Assembly: GCF_004310865.1 (NCBI RefSeq)
Contig: NZ_SIXI01000005.1
Location: 310,001-374,000, forward strand
Origin: Aquabacterium lacunae
Lineage (GTDB): Bacteria; Pseudomonadota; Gammaproteobacteria; Burkholderiales; Burkholderiaceae_C
DNA: 64,000 nt
Direction of reading: 5' to 3'
Position 1 is the first letter of the stretch; every line of letters starts with the position of its first letter. A model generated the notes under the pieces. It saw nothing but the letters and a program-made list of their open reading frames with translations, did no database searches and was not told the DNA's origin. A program made the translations under genes and the position numbers. Positions 18,515 through 27,655 of the stretch are shown one piece after another.

Positions 18515-20068
18515 ATGAGCTCTGACACTTTCCAGTCGCCCGCGCCCCAAGAACCCGCGCCGGCTGCAGCACCTGAAACACCCGAAGCGCCTGCGCGTTT
18601 CGACACCCTGCCCCTTGACGCCAAACTGCTGCGCGCCATCGAGGTGCAGGGTTATGCCCACATGACGCCCATCCAGGCCAAGGCCATTCCGGTGGTGCTG
18701 GCCGGGCGGGACGTGATGGGCGCCGCCCAGACGGGCACTGGCAAGACCGCGGCGTTTTCCATCCCGCTGCTTCAGAAGATGATGAAGCACGAGAACGCCA
18801 GCATGTCGCCGGCGCGTCACCCGGTGCGTGCCGTGGTGCTGGCGCCCACGCGCGAACTGGCCGACCAGGTGGCCAACAACGTCAAGGCCTACGCCAAGCA
18901 GACCAACCTGCGCGTGGCGGTGGTGTTTGGCGGCATGGACATGAAGCCGCAGACCGCCGAACTCAAAGGCGGTGTGGAAGTGCTGATCGCCACGCCGGGC
19001 CGCCTGCTGGACCACATCGAGGCCAAGAACTGCAACCTGTCGCAGGTCGAGTATGTGGTGCTGGACGAGGCCGATCGCATGCTGGACATCGGCTTCCTGC
19101 CTGACCTGCAGCGCATCCTGAGCTACCTGCCCAAGCAGCGTCAGACCCTGCTGTTCTCGGCCACGTTCTCGCCCGAGATCAAGAAGCTGGCCGCCAGCTA
19201 CCTGCAAGATCCGGTGCTGGTGGAAGTGGCCCGGCCCAATGCCACGGCTTCCACCGTCGAGCAGCGTTTTTACAGCGTGCACGAAGACGACAAGCGCGCC
19301 CTGATCCGCCAGGTGCTGCGCGACCGCGAGATCAAGCAGTCGATCGTGTTCGTCAATTCCAAGCTGGGCGCTGGCCGCCTGGCGCGTGCCTTCGAGCGCG
19401 ATGGTCTCAAGACCGCCGCCCTGCACGGTGACAAGTCGCAGGACGAGCGCCTGAAGGCCCTGGCCGCGTTCAAGGCCGGCGAGATGGACCTGCTGGTGGC
19501 CACCGACGTGGCCGCACGTGGCATCGACATCGCGGCCCTGCCGGCGGTGTTCAACTACGACATCCCCTTCAACGCCGAAGACTACGTGCACCGCATCGGC
19601 CGCACGGGCCGCGCCGGCGCGTCGGGTCTCGCCGTGTCGCTGGTCACCGGGGCCGATGCTCGCCTGATCGCTGACATCGAGAAGCTCACCAAGAAGAAGC
19701 TCGACATCGAGACCTTCGCCCTGGACGATCGCCAGGAGCGGCGTTTCCGCCGCGACCGCAACGAGGGCTCGGGTGAGCGTTCCGATGATCGCCGTGGCGA
19801 GCGTCGCGAAGAGACCGATGGCCCGCGTGGTGCCCGTCCCATGCGCACCGAGTCGCGCCCAGCGCCTGCCCCGCGCCGTCCGTCCGACCCCTTCTTCGAC
19901 AAGCCCTACGAAGCTTCGCCCGATACCGCGCCTGCGGCCTGGGAAGCCAAGGCACCGGCCACGCCGGCCGGTGGTGGCTCGTCGATGTCACGCTTCATCA
20001 AGCCCAAGCGCAAGGTGGCTTTCCTGCTGGGGGGCTCGGGCACCGGGTCGTCGTCGGCGGGCAAGTAA
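18515..20068 (+). CDS. rhlE: DEAD-box ATP-dependent RNA helicase, RhlE family
   Basis: This cytoplasmic RNA helicase has 517 residues. The Q motif region (MTPIQAKAIP), motif I AQTGTGKTAAF, PTRELA, TPGRLLDH, the DEAD box VLDEADRMLD, motif III SATF, and the C-terminal motifs ATDVAARGID and HRIGRTGRAG are all present in order. A Pro/Ala-rich N-terminal extension of about 25 residues precedes the core. An Arg/Asp-rich, disordered tail of about 120 residues follows, ending in basic RFIKPKRKVAF, probably for RNA contact. RhlE-type enzymes act in ribosome assembly and RNA decay. Confidence 0.92.
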   Translation: MSSDTFQSPAPQEPAPAAAPETPEAPARFDTLPLDAKLLRAIEVQGYAHMTPIQAKAIPVVLAGRDVMGAAQTGTGKTAAFSIPLLQKMMKHENASMSPARHPVRAVVLAPTRELADQVANNVKAYAKQTNLRVAVVFGGMDMKPQTAELKGGVEVLIATPGRLLDHIEAKNCNLSQVEYVVLDEADRMLDIGFLPDLQRILSYLPKQRQTLLFSATFSPEIKKLAASYLQDPVLVEVARPNATASTVEQRFYSVHEDDKRALIRQVLRDREIKQSIVFVNSKLGAGRLARAFERDGLKTAALHGDKSQDERLKALAAFKAGEMDLLVATDVAARGIDIAALPAVFNYDIPFNAEDYVHRIGRTGRAGASGLAVSLVTGADARLIADIEKLTKKKLDIETFALDDRQERRFRRDRNEGSGERSDDRRGERREETDGPRGARPMRTESRPAPAPRRPSDPFFDKPYEASPDTAPAAWEAKAPATPAGGGSSMSRFIKPKRKVAFLLGGSGTGSSSAGK

Positions 20069-20084
20069 GGTCCTGCCCTGCGGT

Positions 20085-21047
20085 TCACGTCGAGGCCTGG
20101 GCATTGCCCGGGCTTCGTGCTTTTTGCTGCCGCCAGGCACTGGGTGACAGCCCATACTCCCGTTTGAACGCCTGGCTGAAAGCGGCCTCTGAGGCGTAGC
20201 CCACCTGCGTGGCCACGCGGCTGACCGGCAGCGTGCTGCTGACCAGCTGGCGCGCCGCCAGGCGCATGCGGTGGCGTGTGAGGTAGGTCAGCGGCGGTTC
20301 GCCCAGCACCTGGCCGAACCGCTCTGCAAAGGCCGAGCGAGACAGGCAGGCCTGCTGCGCCAGTTCGGGCACGCTCCAGTTGTGGGCCGGGTTCTGGTGC
20401 ATGCAGGCCAGCGCCGCCGACAAGGCACGGTCTTTCAGGGCCGACAGCCAGTTGCCCGAGCGTTCAGGCAGGGCGCTGACATGGTCGCGCAGGCATTCCA
20501 TGAACAGGATGTCGCCCAGGCGGTTGATGATGGCCTGCTGTCCTGGCCGCGCTGTGGCCATTTCCTGCTGCAGGAACTGCAGACCAATCGCCAGCCACAG
20601 CGGTGGCGCTTCCCCCATGCCCCGGATGTGCATGAGGGGTGGCAAGGCCTGCACCAGCGGGGCGGCCATGTGCACGTCAAACCGGGCGTGGCCACTGACC
20701 AGGGTGGTGGCCGGGCCTTCGCCTGGCAGCACGCGCTGGGTCCACAGGCCAGGGGCCAGGTGAGGGGCCAGGTCGTCTGCCAGCAGTGCGTCGGGCCCCC
20801 GCGGCAGCACGGCACTGTCGCTGATGTGGTGGGCCTGACCGGCTGGCAGCACCACCAGGTCACCCGTTTGCACGCGCACCGCCTCCAGGCCGTCGCGGTG
20901 CAGCCAGGCCTGCCCTTGCGTGACCACATGGAAAGCTGCCAGGCCGGGCGTGTGCAGGCGCAGGCACCACGGGGCATGCAGCACCGTGCCCACGAACACC
21001 ACGCCATCGAAGCGCATGTCGTCGATGATGAGGCTCAAGGGGTCCAT
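20085..21047 (-). CDS. AraC family transcriptional regulator with cupin sensor domain
   Basis: The 320-residue protein has an N-terminal cupin of the AraC-binding type (residues about 5-190, with WCLRLHTPGLAAFHVV and DLVVLPAGQAHHISD). Its C-terminal AraC DNA-binding domain has two helix-turn-helix units (about residues 215-310). These include CLSRSAFAERF and the family signature VGYASEAAFSQAFKREYG. Target and ligand are unknown. It lies 24 bases downstream of mtgA on the same strand and converges on rhlE, so it could be the last gene of the RNB-mtgA unit. Local autoregulation cannot be judged from the sequence. Confidence 0.9.
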   Translation of the reverse strand: MDPLSLIIDDMRFDGVVFVGTVLHAPWCLRLHTPGLAAFHVVTQGQAWLHRDGLEAVRVQTGDLVVLPAGQAHHISDSAVLPRGPDALLADDLAPHLAPGLWTQRVLPGEGPATTLVSGHARFDVHMAAPLVQALPPLMHIRGMGEAPPLWLAIGLQFLQQEMATARPGQQAIINRLGDILFMECLRDHVSALPERSGNWLSALKDRALSAALACMHQNPAHNWSVPELAQQACLSRSAFAERFGQVLGEPPLTYLTRHRMRLAARQLVSSTLPVSRVATQVGYASEAAFSQAFKREYGLSPSAWRQQKARSPGNAQAST

Positions 21048-21071
21048 GGCGTGTGTGGGAGCGGTCTGGGG

Positions 21072-21869
21072 TCAGGGTAGCTCGGCCGCCCGCATGCGTG
21101 CGGCGATCGTGCCGGCGCGGCCACTGACATAGCCAGAGCCTGGGTTCTTCTCGAACTTTTTCGGGGCGGGCAGCATCACCGCCAGGCGGGCCGCCTGGTA
21201 AGGGCCAAGCCGGTCGGCGCTGGTGCGGAAATAGTGCCGTGAGGCCGCCTCGATGCCGAACACGCCTTCGCCCCACTCCACGTTGTTGAGGTAGATGTCG
21301 AGGATGCGGTCCTTGCTGAGCAGTCCTTCGAGCATGAAGGTGATCAGGAACTCCTGCCCCTTGCGCACGAAGTTGCGTTCCTTGCTCAGGAACAGGTTCT
21401 TGGCCAGTTGCTGTGTGATGGTCGAGCCGCCCACCACCTTGGGCACGGTGTTCAGCGCGTTGGGCGGCTCAGGCAGCGGACGCCCTCGTTTCTGGGCCCG
21501 CTCCACGGCGCGTTGGTAGCGGGCCATGGCCGCCTGCTGCTGGGCCTGCACGCGCTGTTCGGCGCGCTGGTTGCGTTCCCAGGCCTGCTGCAGCGCATCC
21601 CATTCCACACCCCAGTGGTCGGCAAAGCCGGCGTCTTCCGAGGCGATCACGGCGCGGCGGGCGTTGTCGCTGATCTGTGCGCCGGGGCGCCACTGCTGCG
21701 ACCAGGTGAACAGGCCTTGCTCCTGCACCAGCCGGCGCATTTCCGAGCGCTGGAAGGTGGTCGATTGCGGATCGACCACGTTCATGAGCGCGATGCGACC
21801 GGCGAAGTACAGCTGCAGGCTCAGGCCCGAAAGCATCAGCAGCACTAGGATGCGAGCGAGTGTGCGCAT
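21072..21869 (-). CDS. mtgA: Monofunctional biosynthetic peptidoglycan transglycosylase
   Basis: MtgA is a single-span inner-membrane GT51 glycosyltransferase that polymerises lipid II. The 265-residue product has an N-terminal membrane anchor (residues 6-24), the catalytic-Glu motif SEDAGFADHWG at 77-87, and the second motif GGSTITQQLAKNLFL starting at 147. It also has KGQEFLITFMLE and ILDIYLNNVEWGEG. Between the first two motifs lies a Gln/Arg/Ala-rich insert (about residues 101-145) that looks like a charged helix and lengthens the protein relative to E. coli MtgA. It is three bases from aroE. Confidence 0.95.
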   Translation of the reverse strand: MRTLARILVLLMLSGLSLQLYFAGRIALMNVVDPQSTTFQRSEMRRLVQEQGLFTWSQQWRPGAQISDNARRAVIASEDAGFADHWGVEWDALQQAWERNQRAEQRVQAQQQAAMARYQRAVERAQKRGRPLPEPPNALNTVPKVVGGSTITQQLAKNLFLSKERNFVRKGQEFLITFMLEGLLSKDRILDIYLNNVEWGEGVFGIEAASRHYFRTSADRLGPYQAARLAVMLPAPKKFEKNPGSGYVSGRAGTIAARMRAAELP

Positions 21870-21872
21870 GGC

Positions 21873-22730
21873 TCAGCGGGGTGTGGCGTACTCGGCGGCC
21901 AGCTGGGCGCGCAGGGCCTGCAGCACGGGCGCGGTCTGCGGACGCACGCCGCGCCACAGGGCAAAGGCTTCGGCGGCCTGTTCCACCAGCATGCCCAGGC
22001 CGTCACGGCCCGTGGCGCCGTGGGCTGTAGCCCAGTCCAGGAAGGGCTGGGCTGCCGGGCCATACATCATGTCCAGCGCCAGGGTGCCGGGGCGCAGCAC
22101 CTCGGGGCCCACGGGCACGCCCGAGCCCGCCAGGCTGGCCGCCGTGCCATTGATGAACACGTCGAAGGCCGTGCCCGGCTGGGCCAGGCCGCTGGCGCGC
22201 AGTTGCACGCCGTGCCGAGCCGCCCATGCGGCGTGGCGTTGCACGATGGCCTCGGCTTTCTCGACCGTGCGGTTGGCCAGCACCACTTCGGCCGGCCCTT
22301 CGGCCAGGAGGGGGCCCAGCACGCCAGCGCTGGCACCACCGGCGCCCAGCAGCAGCACGCGCGCGCCCTTGAGCGGCACGCCGGCGTTCACCGTGATGTC
22401 GCGCACCAGCCCGACGCCGTCGGTGTTGTCGGCCAGCCAGCCGCCGTCCGCGTCGAAACGCAGGGTGTTGGCGGCCTGGGCCAGCTCGGCCCGCTCGGTG
22501 CGGCGGGCGCCCAGCTCGAAGGCCTCGAACTTGAAGGGCACCGTCACGTTGCAGCCTTTGGCGCCTGCCGCAGCAAAGGCCTGCACGGTGGGCTTGAAGG
22601 CGTCGAGTTCGCAATGCAGGCGGCCGTAGTCCACGGCCTGGTCGGTCTGCTTGGCAAACAGGGCGTGGATCGCGGGCGAGCGGCTGTGGGTCACGGGGTT
22701 GCCGGCCACGGCATAGCGGTCAACAGACAT
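21873..22730 (-). CDS. aroE: Shikimate dehydrogenase
   Basis: AroE reduces 3-dehydroshikimate to shikimate with NADPH in aromatic amino-acid synthesis. The 285-residue product has the shikimate-binding motif [12 protein letters not shown] near the N terminus, the catalytic-lysine region NVTVPFK, an NTDGVG motif, the NADP-binding GAGGASAGV, and NRTVEKAE. The start MSVDRYAV was chosen because the preceding in-frame codons are Pro/Arg-rich and unlike the family. Placement between a TonB-like gene and mtgA is common in comamonads. Confidence 0.96.
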   Translation of the reverse strand: MSVDRYAVAGNPVTHSRSPAIHALFAKQTDQAVDYGRLHCELDAFKPTVQAFAAAGAKGCNVTVPFKFEAFELGARRTERAELAQAANTLRFDADGGWLADNTDGVGLVRDITVNAGVPLKGARVLLLGAGGASAGVLGPLLAEGPAEVVLANRTVEKAEAIVQRHAAWAARHGVQLRASGLAQPGTAFDVFINGTAASLAGSGVPVGPEVLRPGTLALDMMYGPAAQPFLDWATAHGATGRDGLGMLVEQAAEAFALWRGVRPQTAPVLQALRAQLAAEYATPR

Positions 22731-22752
22731 GGCAGTTCCAACGGGGGCGGGG

Positions 22753-23637
22753 TCAGGGCGCATCGGCCGAGGCCTGGGTGGTGGCCTCGAAACCGGCATC
22801 GCGCGTGAAGCGGAAGCGCGAGGAAATCAGGATCAGGTCATGGCCTGCACGCACGGCGTCGGGCACGGCCCCGAAAGGCCCAGCCTGTCGCACGATGGCC
22901 AGGGCCCGCTTGTCGAGCCGTGCATTGCCCGAGCTGCGCGTGACGATGGCGTTCTGCACACGGCCCTGCCGGTCCAGCCACACCTCCATGACCAGGTCGC
23001 CATAGAGCTTGCGGCCCTCGGCCATGGGAAACGCTTCGGTGCCGGCACGTTCCACCCGGGTGCGGAAGTGGCTGTAGTACAGCGCATCGTCCGACTTCAT
23101 GGTGGCCGGGCTGATGTAGCGTTTCTTGGGGCGTGCGTTCTCTTCGCGGATGCGCTTTTCGATCTCGGCCAGCAGCTCGGTCAGCTGGCGGCGGCGTTCT
23201 TCTTCGGCGCGCTGTTGTTCGCTGCTGCTCTGGCGCTGGCGTTGCGGGGGCGGCAGCGCGGCCAGTTCGTCACGCACCTGGCTGAGCAGTTGCTGCTGCT
23301 CGGCCTGCATGTCTTCGATCATGCGCCGGGTGGATTCCAGCGAATCGCCCAGCTCGTTGTGCGGCGACGGGGGCAGCGGCGAGGTGGCGCGGCCCGTGTC
23401 GGCATCGCCCCCGCCGGCCAGGTTGGCTTGCGCCAGGGCCTGCGCCTTGTCGGGCTTTTGCTCGCTGGCGGCGTTCACCAGCACCACCTCCAGCGGCGTG
23501 TCCTTGAAGACCCGATTGAAGCCCTCGGGGTCGACGAAACGCACCGTCAGCAGGGCCCCGTGGAACACCAGCGAGCCCAGCAGCGCCTTGTGAAGCAAGG
23601 ACATCTGCCGGAGGTGGGTGGACAGGCGCGTGAGCAT
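22753..23637 (-). CDS. TonB-like energy transducer protein
   Basis: The 294-residue protein has a membrane anchor near the N terminus (about residues 16-34, [16 protein letters not shown]), a long periplasmic linker with a Gln/Glu/Arg-rich predicted coiled coil (about 100-170), and a TonB C-terminal domain. The last of these is marked by [30 protein letters not shown] and [12 protein letters not shown]. No ExbB or ExbD gene is adjacent, so it would have to use a proton channel encoded elsewhere or act structurally. It is cotranscribed with the RNB nuclease and aroE, an arrangement seen in other Burkholderiales. The partner receptor is unknown. Confidence 0.85.
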   Translation of the reverse strand: MLTRLSTHLRQMSLLHKALLGSLVFHGALLTVRFVDPEGFNRVFKDTPLEVVLVNAASEQKPDKAQALAQANLAGGGDADTGRATSPLPPSPHNELGDSLESTRRMIEDMQAEQQQLLSQVRDELAALPPPQRQRQSSSEQQRAEEERRRQLTELLAEIEKRIREENARPKKRYISPATMKSDDALYYSHFRTRVERAGTEAFPMAEGRKLYGDLVMEVWLDRQGRVQNAIVTRSSGNARLDKRALAIVRQAGPFGAVPDAVRAGHDLILISSRFRFTRDAGFEATTQASADAP

Positions 23638-23685
23638 GGCCGTTCGGGTAAGTGGTGGCGTACGTGCGGTCAGGCAGTCTGGCGG

Positions 23686-25743
23686 TCAGGCGGAAGGTGC
23701 CGAAGAGGGCGCAGCCGCGGGTGCATCGCCATCGGAATCCGACAGGTCGATGGCCAGGGTCAGCGGCCCTGCATTGTCGAGCGCTTCGCCCTCGTCTTCA
23801 CTCTCGGTGTCACCCGCATCGGTGCCCGCTCCGTCTTCCAGGCGGGTCAGCAAGCTGGCATGCACGTCGAGCGTGAGCTCGTCAATGCCGGTGACGCGCA
23901 CGCGCACCTTGGTGTGGCGCGGCAGGGCTTCGCAGCCCAGGGCCTTGAACACCAGGGGCAGGGTGTCGGCGCGCACCAGGCCGTTGACCATGACCGCGCA
24001 GTCGAGTTCGGTGATGCCGGCTTGCTGCAGGTGCTTGAGCGTCCAGTAGCGTTCCATGCTCGACTGGAAGCCGTTGTAGGCACTGTAGGCCGCATCGAAG
24101 TTCGAGATGATGGCGAACAGCTCGGCGTCTTTCGGCTTGAACGGCGCGGCCAGGGCGGCGGTACGGCCATGGCGGGCACAGGCCACGATCTGCCACTGGT
24201 TGACCAGGTCGACGTAACGGCGCAGCGGCGAGGTGGCCCAGGTGTACTGCGCCACGCCCATGCCGGCGTGTGGCAAGGCCTTGGTGCTCATGCGCACCTT
24301 GATGCCCGGCTGCAGGCTGGCCTGGCTGCGGTAGATGCCGGGCACGCCACATTCGGCCAGCCAGCCACCCCAGGTGCTGTTGGCCAGAATCATGGCTTCG
24401 GCCACGATCAGGTCGAGCGGGGCGCCGCGCAGGCGCGTGCCGATCACCACGGTTTCATGGCCTGCCGGCTCGGCACCCTCGGCCTTGCCTTCCAGCTTGA
24501 AGGTGTAGTCGGGGCGGTTGAAGTTCTCGGGCTTGCCGCGCACTTCTTCGCGCTGCGCCTTCAGGGCCTTGGCCAGGCGGAAGGCAAAGGCCAGTTCGGC
24601 GGCAAAAGCGTAGTCGGCCGGGGCCTGGCCGGTCAGGCTGGCTTCGGTGATGACCTGGTCGAGCTGGTCGTGGCGCAGGTTGGCGGCAATGGGCACGCGC
24701 TCCAGGCGGGTCTCGGCGCCTTTGCGTTCCAGCGTGGTTTCGTCGAAGGTGACGTACAGCGACACGGCCGGGCAGTCGCGGCCTTCCTGCAGGGTGTAGC
24801 GCTGCACCACCTCGTCGGGCAGCATGGTGATCTTGTGCCCCGGCATGTACACGGTCGACATGCGGCCGCGGGCCACGTTGTCGATGGGCGTGCCCGGCGC
24901 AATGGCCAGGCTGGGCGCGGCAATGTGGATGCCGTACGTGACGGTGCCTGTGCCCAGGCCCTGCACCGACAGCGCGTCGTCGATTTCGGTGGTTTGCGAA
25001 TCGTCGATCGAGAAGGCCTGCACGGCCGCCAGCGGCAGTTCGTCGGTGATGGGCGGCGCGTCCATGGCCGCAAAGCCCGGGCCCTTGGGGAAGTGCTCGA
25101 ACAGGAAACGGCGCCAGTGGAACTGGTAGGGGCTGTCGATGGCGCCGGCATCTTTGAGCAGGTCCAGCGGTGCGCGCTGGCTGGCCTTGGCCGCCTCGAC
25201 CACGGCCTTGTACTCGGGGCCGTTCTTGTCGGGCTTGAACAGGATGCGGTAGAGCTGTTCCTTGATCGGGGCCGGGCATTGGCCGGCGGCCAGGGCCTGG
25301 GCCCATTCCGCGATCTGCAAGGCTTGCTGCTTCTTGCGCTCGATGGCGGCCAGCGCCTGCTTGAGGATGTCTTCGGGCGCCTTCTTGAAGCGGCCCTTGC
25401 CCCGGCGGTGGAAGTAGTGCGGGGTGTCGAACAGGCGCATCAGCATGGCGGCCTGCTGCACGCTCGAGGGGTTGTCGCCGAAGTATTCGCTGGCGATGTC
25501 TTCGAAACCGAAGTCTTCTTCGGGCGCCACTTCCCACACCAGGTCGGCGTCGATCTCGGCACTTTGTGCCAGGGCCTGGGCCACCAGTTCGGCGGGAGCA
25601 GGCTTGGCGAAGCGGATCAGCACGTTGGCCGCCTTCACTTTCACGCGCTTGCCCGAGTCGAGCTCCACCTGCAGGGAGCTTTCGGCTTCGGACATCACGC
25701 GGCCGGCGAGGAACTTGCCAGCGTCATCGAACAGGGCAAACAT
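23686..25743 (-). CDS. RNB-domain exoribonuclease (RNase II/R family)
   Basis: This 685-residue protein belongs to the RNase II superfamily of 3'-5' hydrolytic exoribonucleases. The catalytic RNB domain spans about residues 245-560 and carries the signature SIDDSQTTEIDDALSV with the metal-binding aspartates. The N-terminal third lacks the usual pair of cold-shock domains and instead resembles the short beta-proteobacterial variant (FALFDDAGKFLAGRVM). A C-terminal S1-like segment (about 590-640) is followed by an acidic tail. It is likely involved in RNA turnover. I do not assign it to rnb or rnr because of the divergent N terminus. Confidence 0.88.
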   Translation of the reverse strand: MFALFDDAGKFLAGRVMSEAESSLQVELDSGKRVKVKAANVLIRFAKPAPAELVAQALAQSAEIDADLVWEVAPEEDFGFEDIASEYFGDNPSSVQQAAMLMRLFDTPHYFHRRGKGRFKKAPEDILKQALAAIERKKQQALQIAEWAQALAAGQCPAPIKEQLYRILFKPDKNGPEYKAVVEAAKASQRAPLDLLKDAGAIDSPYQFHWRRFLFEHFPKGPGFAAMDAPPITDELPLAAVQAFSIDDSQTTEIDDALSVQGLGTGTVTYGIHIAAPSLAIAPGTPIDNVARGRMSTVYMPGHKITMLPDEVVQRYTLQEGRDCPAVSLYVTFDETTLERKGAETRLERVPIAANLRHDQLDQVITEASLTGQAPADYAFAAELAFAFRLAKALKAQREEVRGKPENFNRPDYTFKLEGKAEGAEPAGHETVVIGTRLRGAPLDLIVAEAMILANSTWGGWLAECGVPGIYRSQASLQPGIKVRMSTKALPHAGMGVAQYTWATSPLRRYVDLVNQWQIVACARHGRTAALAAPFKPKDAELFAIISNFDAAYSAYNGFQSSMERYWTLKHLQQAGITELDCAVMVNGLVRADTLPLVFKALGCEALPRHTKVRVRVTGIDELTLDVHASLLTRLEDGAGTDAGDTESEDEGEALDNAGPLTLAIDLSDSDGDAPAAAPSSAPSA

Positions 25744-25792
25744 GCGATCAGCGGGGAATGGTCGTGGTCAGTCTGCCATTGTCCCACTTTGG

Positions 25793-25815
25793 CGCCCCCC
25801 TGAATCGAGGGGGCG
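25793..25815. repeat. Short C/G palindromic repeat, copy 2
   Basis: CGCCCCC and GGGGGCG flank a CTGAATCGA loop, making a seven-pair hairpin in the 202-base gap between the divergent RNB nuclease and gspG. Its loop closely matches the one at 37998-38014. It may act as a transcription or mRNA-stability element, or be a dispersed intergenic repeat of this genome. Confidence 0.55.
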
Positions 25816-25945
25816 GGTGGTGGCGGTGGCGCCCTCCCGAGTGGCGCACACCGAACAGCGGGGCCTGGGTGGTCGGGCGGCAGACTTCTGTCACAAAGCT
25901 GTCAGCGCACCTGGGGAAGATGCGAGGCCTCACGGGTCTCCCACC

Positions 25946-26389
25946 ATGACATTCACTCAGGTTCTTTCTTCCTCGGGCATTCGCCCGGCCGCACGCGGCT
26001 TCACCCTGCTCGAACTGCTGGTCGTGCTGGTGATCATCGGCCTGCTGGCGGGGTATGTCGGCCCGAAGTTTTTCGCCCAGATCGGCAAGTCGGAGGTCAA
26101 GACCGCCACGGCCCAGATCGACGCGCTGGGCAAGGCGCTCGACCAGTACCGGCTGGACACCGGGCGCTACCCCAGCTCGGCTCAGGGCCTCGATGCCCTG
26201 TTCAACCGCCCATCGGACGAGCCCCGCTGGTGGGGCCCCTACCTGCGCAAGGCCGTGCCAGCCGACCCCTGGGGCCGTCCGTACCAGTACCGATCGCCCG
26301 GGCAGCACGGTGACTTCGACCTGTTCACGCTGGGCAAGGACGGCCGAGAAGGCGGTGACGGCGAGAACCAGGACATCACGAGCTGGTGA
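25946..26389 (+). CDS. gspG: Type II secretion major pseudopilin GspG
   Basis: The 147-residue protein is a class III prepilin. A short leader precedes the prepilin-peptidase site RG/FTLLELLVVLVIIGLLAG, with Glu at mature position 5 and a long hydrophobic helix. The globular part has the GspG pattern RYPSSAQGLDALF, PWGRPYQYRSPGQHGDFDLFTLGKDG-type segments and a C-terminal acidic loop (GGDGENQDI) expected to bind calcium. It is the first gene of a compact secretion cluster and is followed by gspF with overlapping codons. Confidence 0.95.
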   Translation: MTFTQVLSSSGIRPAARGFTLLELLVVLVIIGLLAGYVGPKFFAQIGKSEVKTATAQIDALGKALDQYRLDTGRYPSSAQGLDALFNRPSDEPRWWGPYLRKAVPADPWGRPYQYRSPGQHGDFDLFTLGKDGREGGDGENQDITSW

Positions 26390-26391
26390 CC

Positions 26392-27651
26392 ATGCCGCGC
26401 TTTGTCGTTCGCCACATGGCCCAGGGTCGCCCTGTGCAGATGCCCATCGATGCCCCGAGTCGCGAGGCCGTGCCCGAGGCCCTGGCCGCGGCGCTGGGCT
26501 GCCCCGTGCGTGCGGCCGATGTGCTGTGGGTGCGCCCGCTGGACGTGCGGGCGGGCCTCGCCTTGCCGACGCCGACCGCCCAGGAAGGGGGCAGGCAGGG
26601 CTTCACCGAGGTGCGTTCCCGGGGCGGGCATTTCCCGGTGCGGCTGTTCTGTCAGGAACTGGCCGTGCTGCTGGAGGCCGGCATCGCCCTGCACGAGGCC
26701 TTGAGCACCCTGCATGAAAAAGAGGCCGACCTCCAGGTGGCGTGGGTGCTGCATGAGGTGGCGCAGGCCATCTCTCAGGGGCAGACCCTGGCGCAGGCCC
26801 TGCGCGCACAGCCCCAGGCGTTCGGGCAGCTGCTGGTGGCGTCGGTGGAAGCCAGCCAGCGCACCGGCCACACCCCAGTGGCTTTGAAGCAGCATGCGCA
26901 GTACCTGGCCTGGGTGAGCAGCCTGCGCGAGCAACTGGTGGGGGCCTTGATCTACCCGGCCATCCTGGTGGGTGCCAGCCTGCTCGTGATGGCCTTTCTG
27001 ACCGTGTTCGTGGTGCCGCGGTTTGCCCAGCTCTATGAAGGCCTGGGTGGCGAGCTGCCCTGGATGTCCAGCCTGCTGCTGGCCGTGGGCCGCGCCGTGG
27101 GCCAGCACCCCTGGGTCACCCTGGGTGGCCTGGTGGGGGTGGCGGGGGCGGTGGTGATGGCCTGCCGCCATCCGCTGCTGCGCGCCTGGGCGGCCGCCTG
27201 GGCCTGGCAATGGCCGGTCGTGGGCGAGCGGCTGCGCCTGCTGGAGCTGGCCACGCTGTACCGCACGCTGGGCTTGCTGCTGCAGGCGGGCGTGCCAGCC
27301 GTGGCGGCCTTGCAGGCGGCCGGTGAGCTGCTGGGCCCGGTGTTGCGCCCTGGGCTGGCTGGCGCCGTGCAGCAGGTGCAGGCCGGTGAGCGGCTGTCGG
27401 AGGCCTTGCAGGCCCAGGGCCTGTGCACCCCCGTGTCGCTGCGCATGGTGCGGGTGGGCGAGCAGACCGGTGAGAGCGGGGCCATGTTCGAGCGCGCCGC
27501 CCTGTTCTACGACGAAGAGCTGGCCCGTTTCACGGCCTGGGTGGGCAAGGTGCTGGGGCCGGTGCTGATGCTGATCATGGGCAGCCTGATCGGCGGCATC
27601 GTGGTGCTGATGTACCTGCCCATCTTCCAGGTGGCCGAGCAGATCGGATGA
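26392..27651 (+). CDS. gspF: Type II secretion inner-membrane platform protein GspF
   Basis: GspF is the polytopic platform protein that couples the ATPase to pseudopilin assembly. The 419-residue product has two related T2SSF domains (about residues 80-210 and 285-405), each with cytoplasmic helices followed by membrane segments (GALIYPAILVGASLLVM and KVLGPVLMLIMGSLIGGIV). It ends with the typical MYLPIFQVAEQIG. The ATG at 26392 was chosen; a GTG at 26386 overlaps the gspG stop and is possible. Placed between gspG and gspE. Confidence 0.95.
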   Translation: MPRFVVRHMAQGRPVQMPIDAPSREAVPEALAAALGCPVRAADVLWVRPLDVRAGLALPTPTAQEGGRQGFTEVRSRGGHFPVRLFCQELAVLLEAGIALHEALSTLHEKEADLQVAWVLHEVAQAISQGQTLAQALRAQPQAFGQLLVASVEASQRTGHTPVALKQHAQYLAWVSSLREQLVGALIYPAILVGASLLVMAFLTVFVVPRFAQLYEGLGGELPWMSSLLLAVGRAVGQHPWVTLGGLVGVAGAVVMACRHPLLRAWAAAWAWQWPVVGERLRLLELATLYRTLGLLLQAGVPAVAALQAAGELLGPVLRPGLAGAVQQVQAGERLSEALQAQGLCTPVSLRMVRVGEQTGESGAMFERAALFYDEELARFTAWVGKVLGPVLMLIMGSLIGGIVVLMYLPIFQVAEQIG

Positions 27652-27655
27652 GCGC

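Noticed and set aside
20095-20125. A GCCTGGGC-ATT-GCCCGGGC hairpin between rhlE and the AraC gene as a terminator
   Set aside because: The stem includes a G-T pair, lies inside the 3' end of the AraC gene, and the T run starts seven bases after the stem, so terminator function is doubtful.
22729-25803. A 1024-codon open frame on the plus strand opposite aroE, tonB-like and the RNB nuclease
   Set aside because: The three minus-strand genes have clear family motifs and account for the whole region; the plus frame is a composition shadow.
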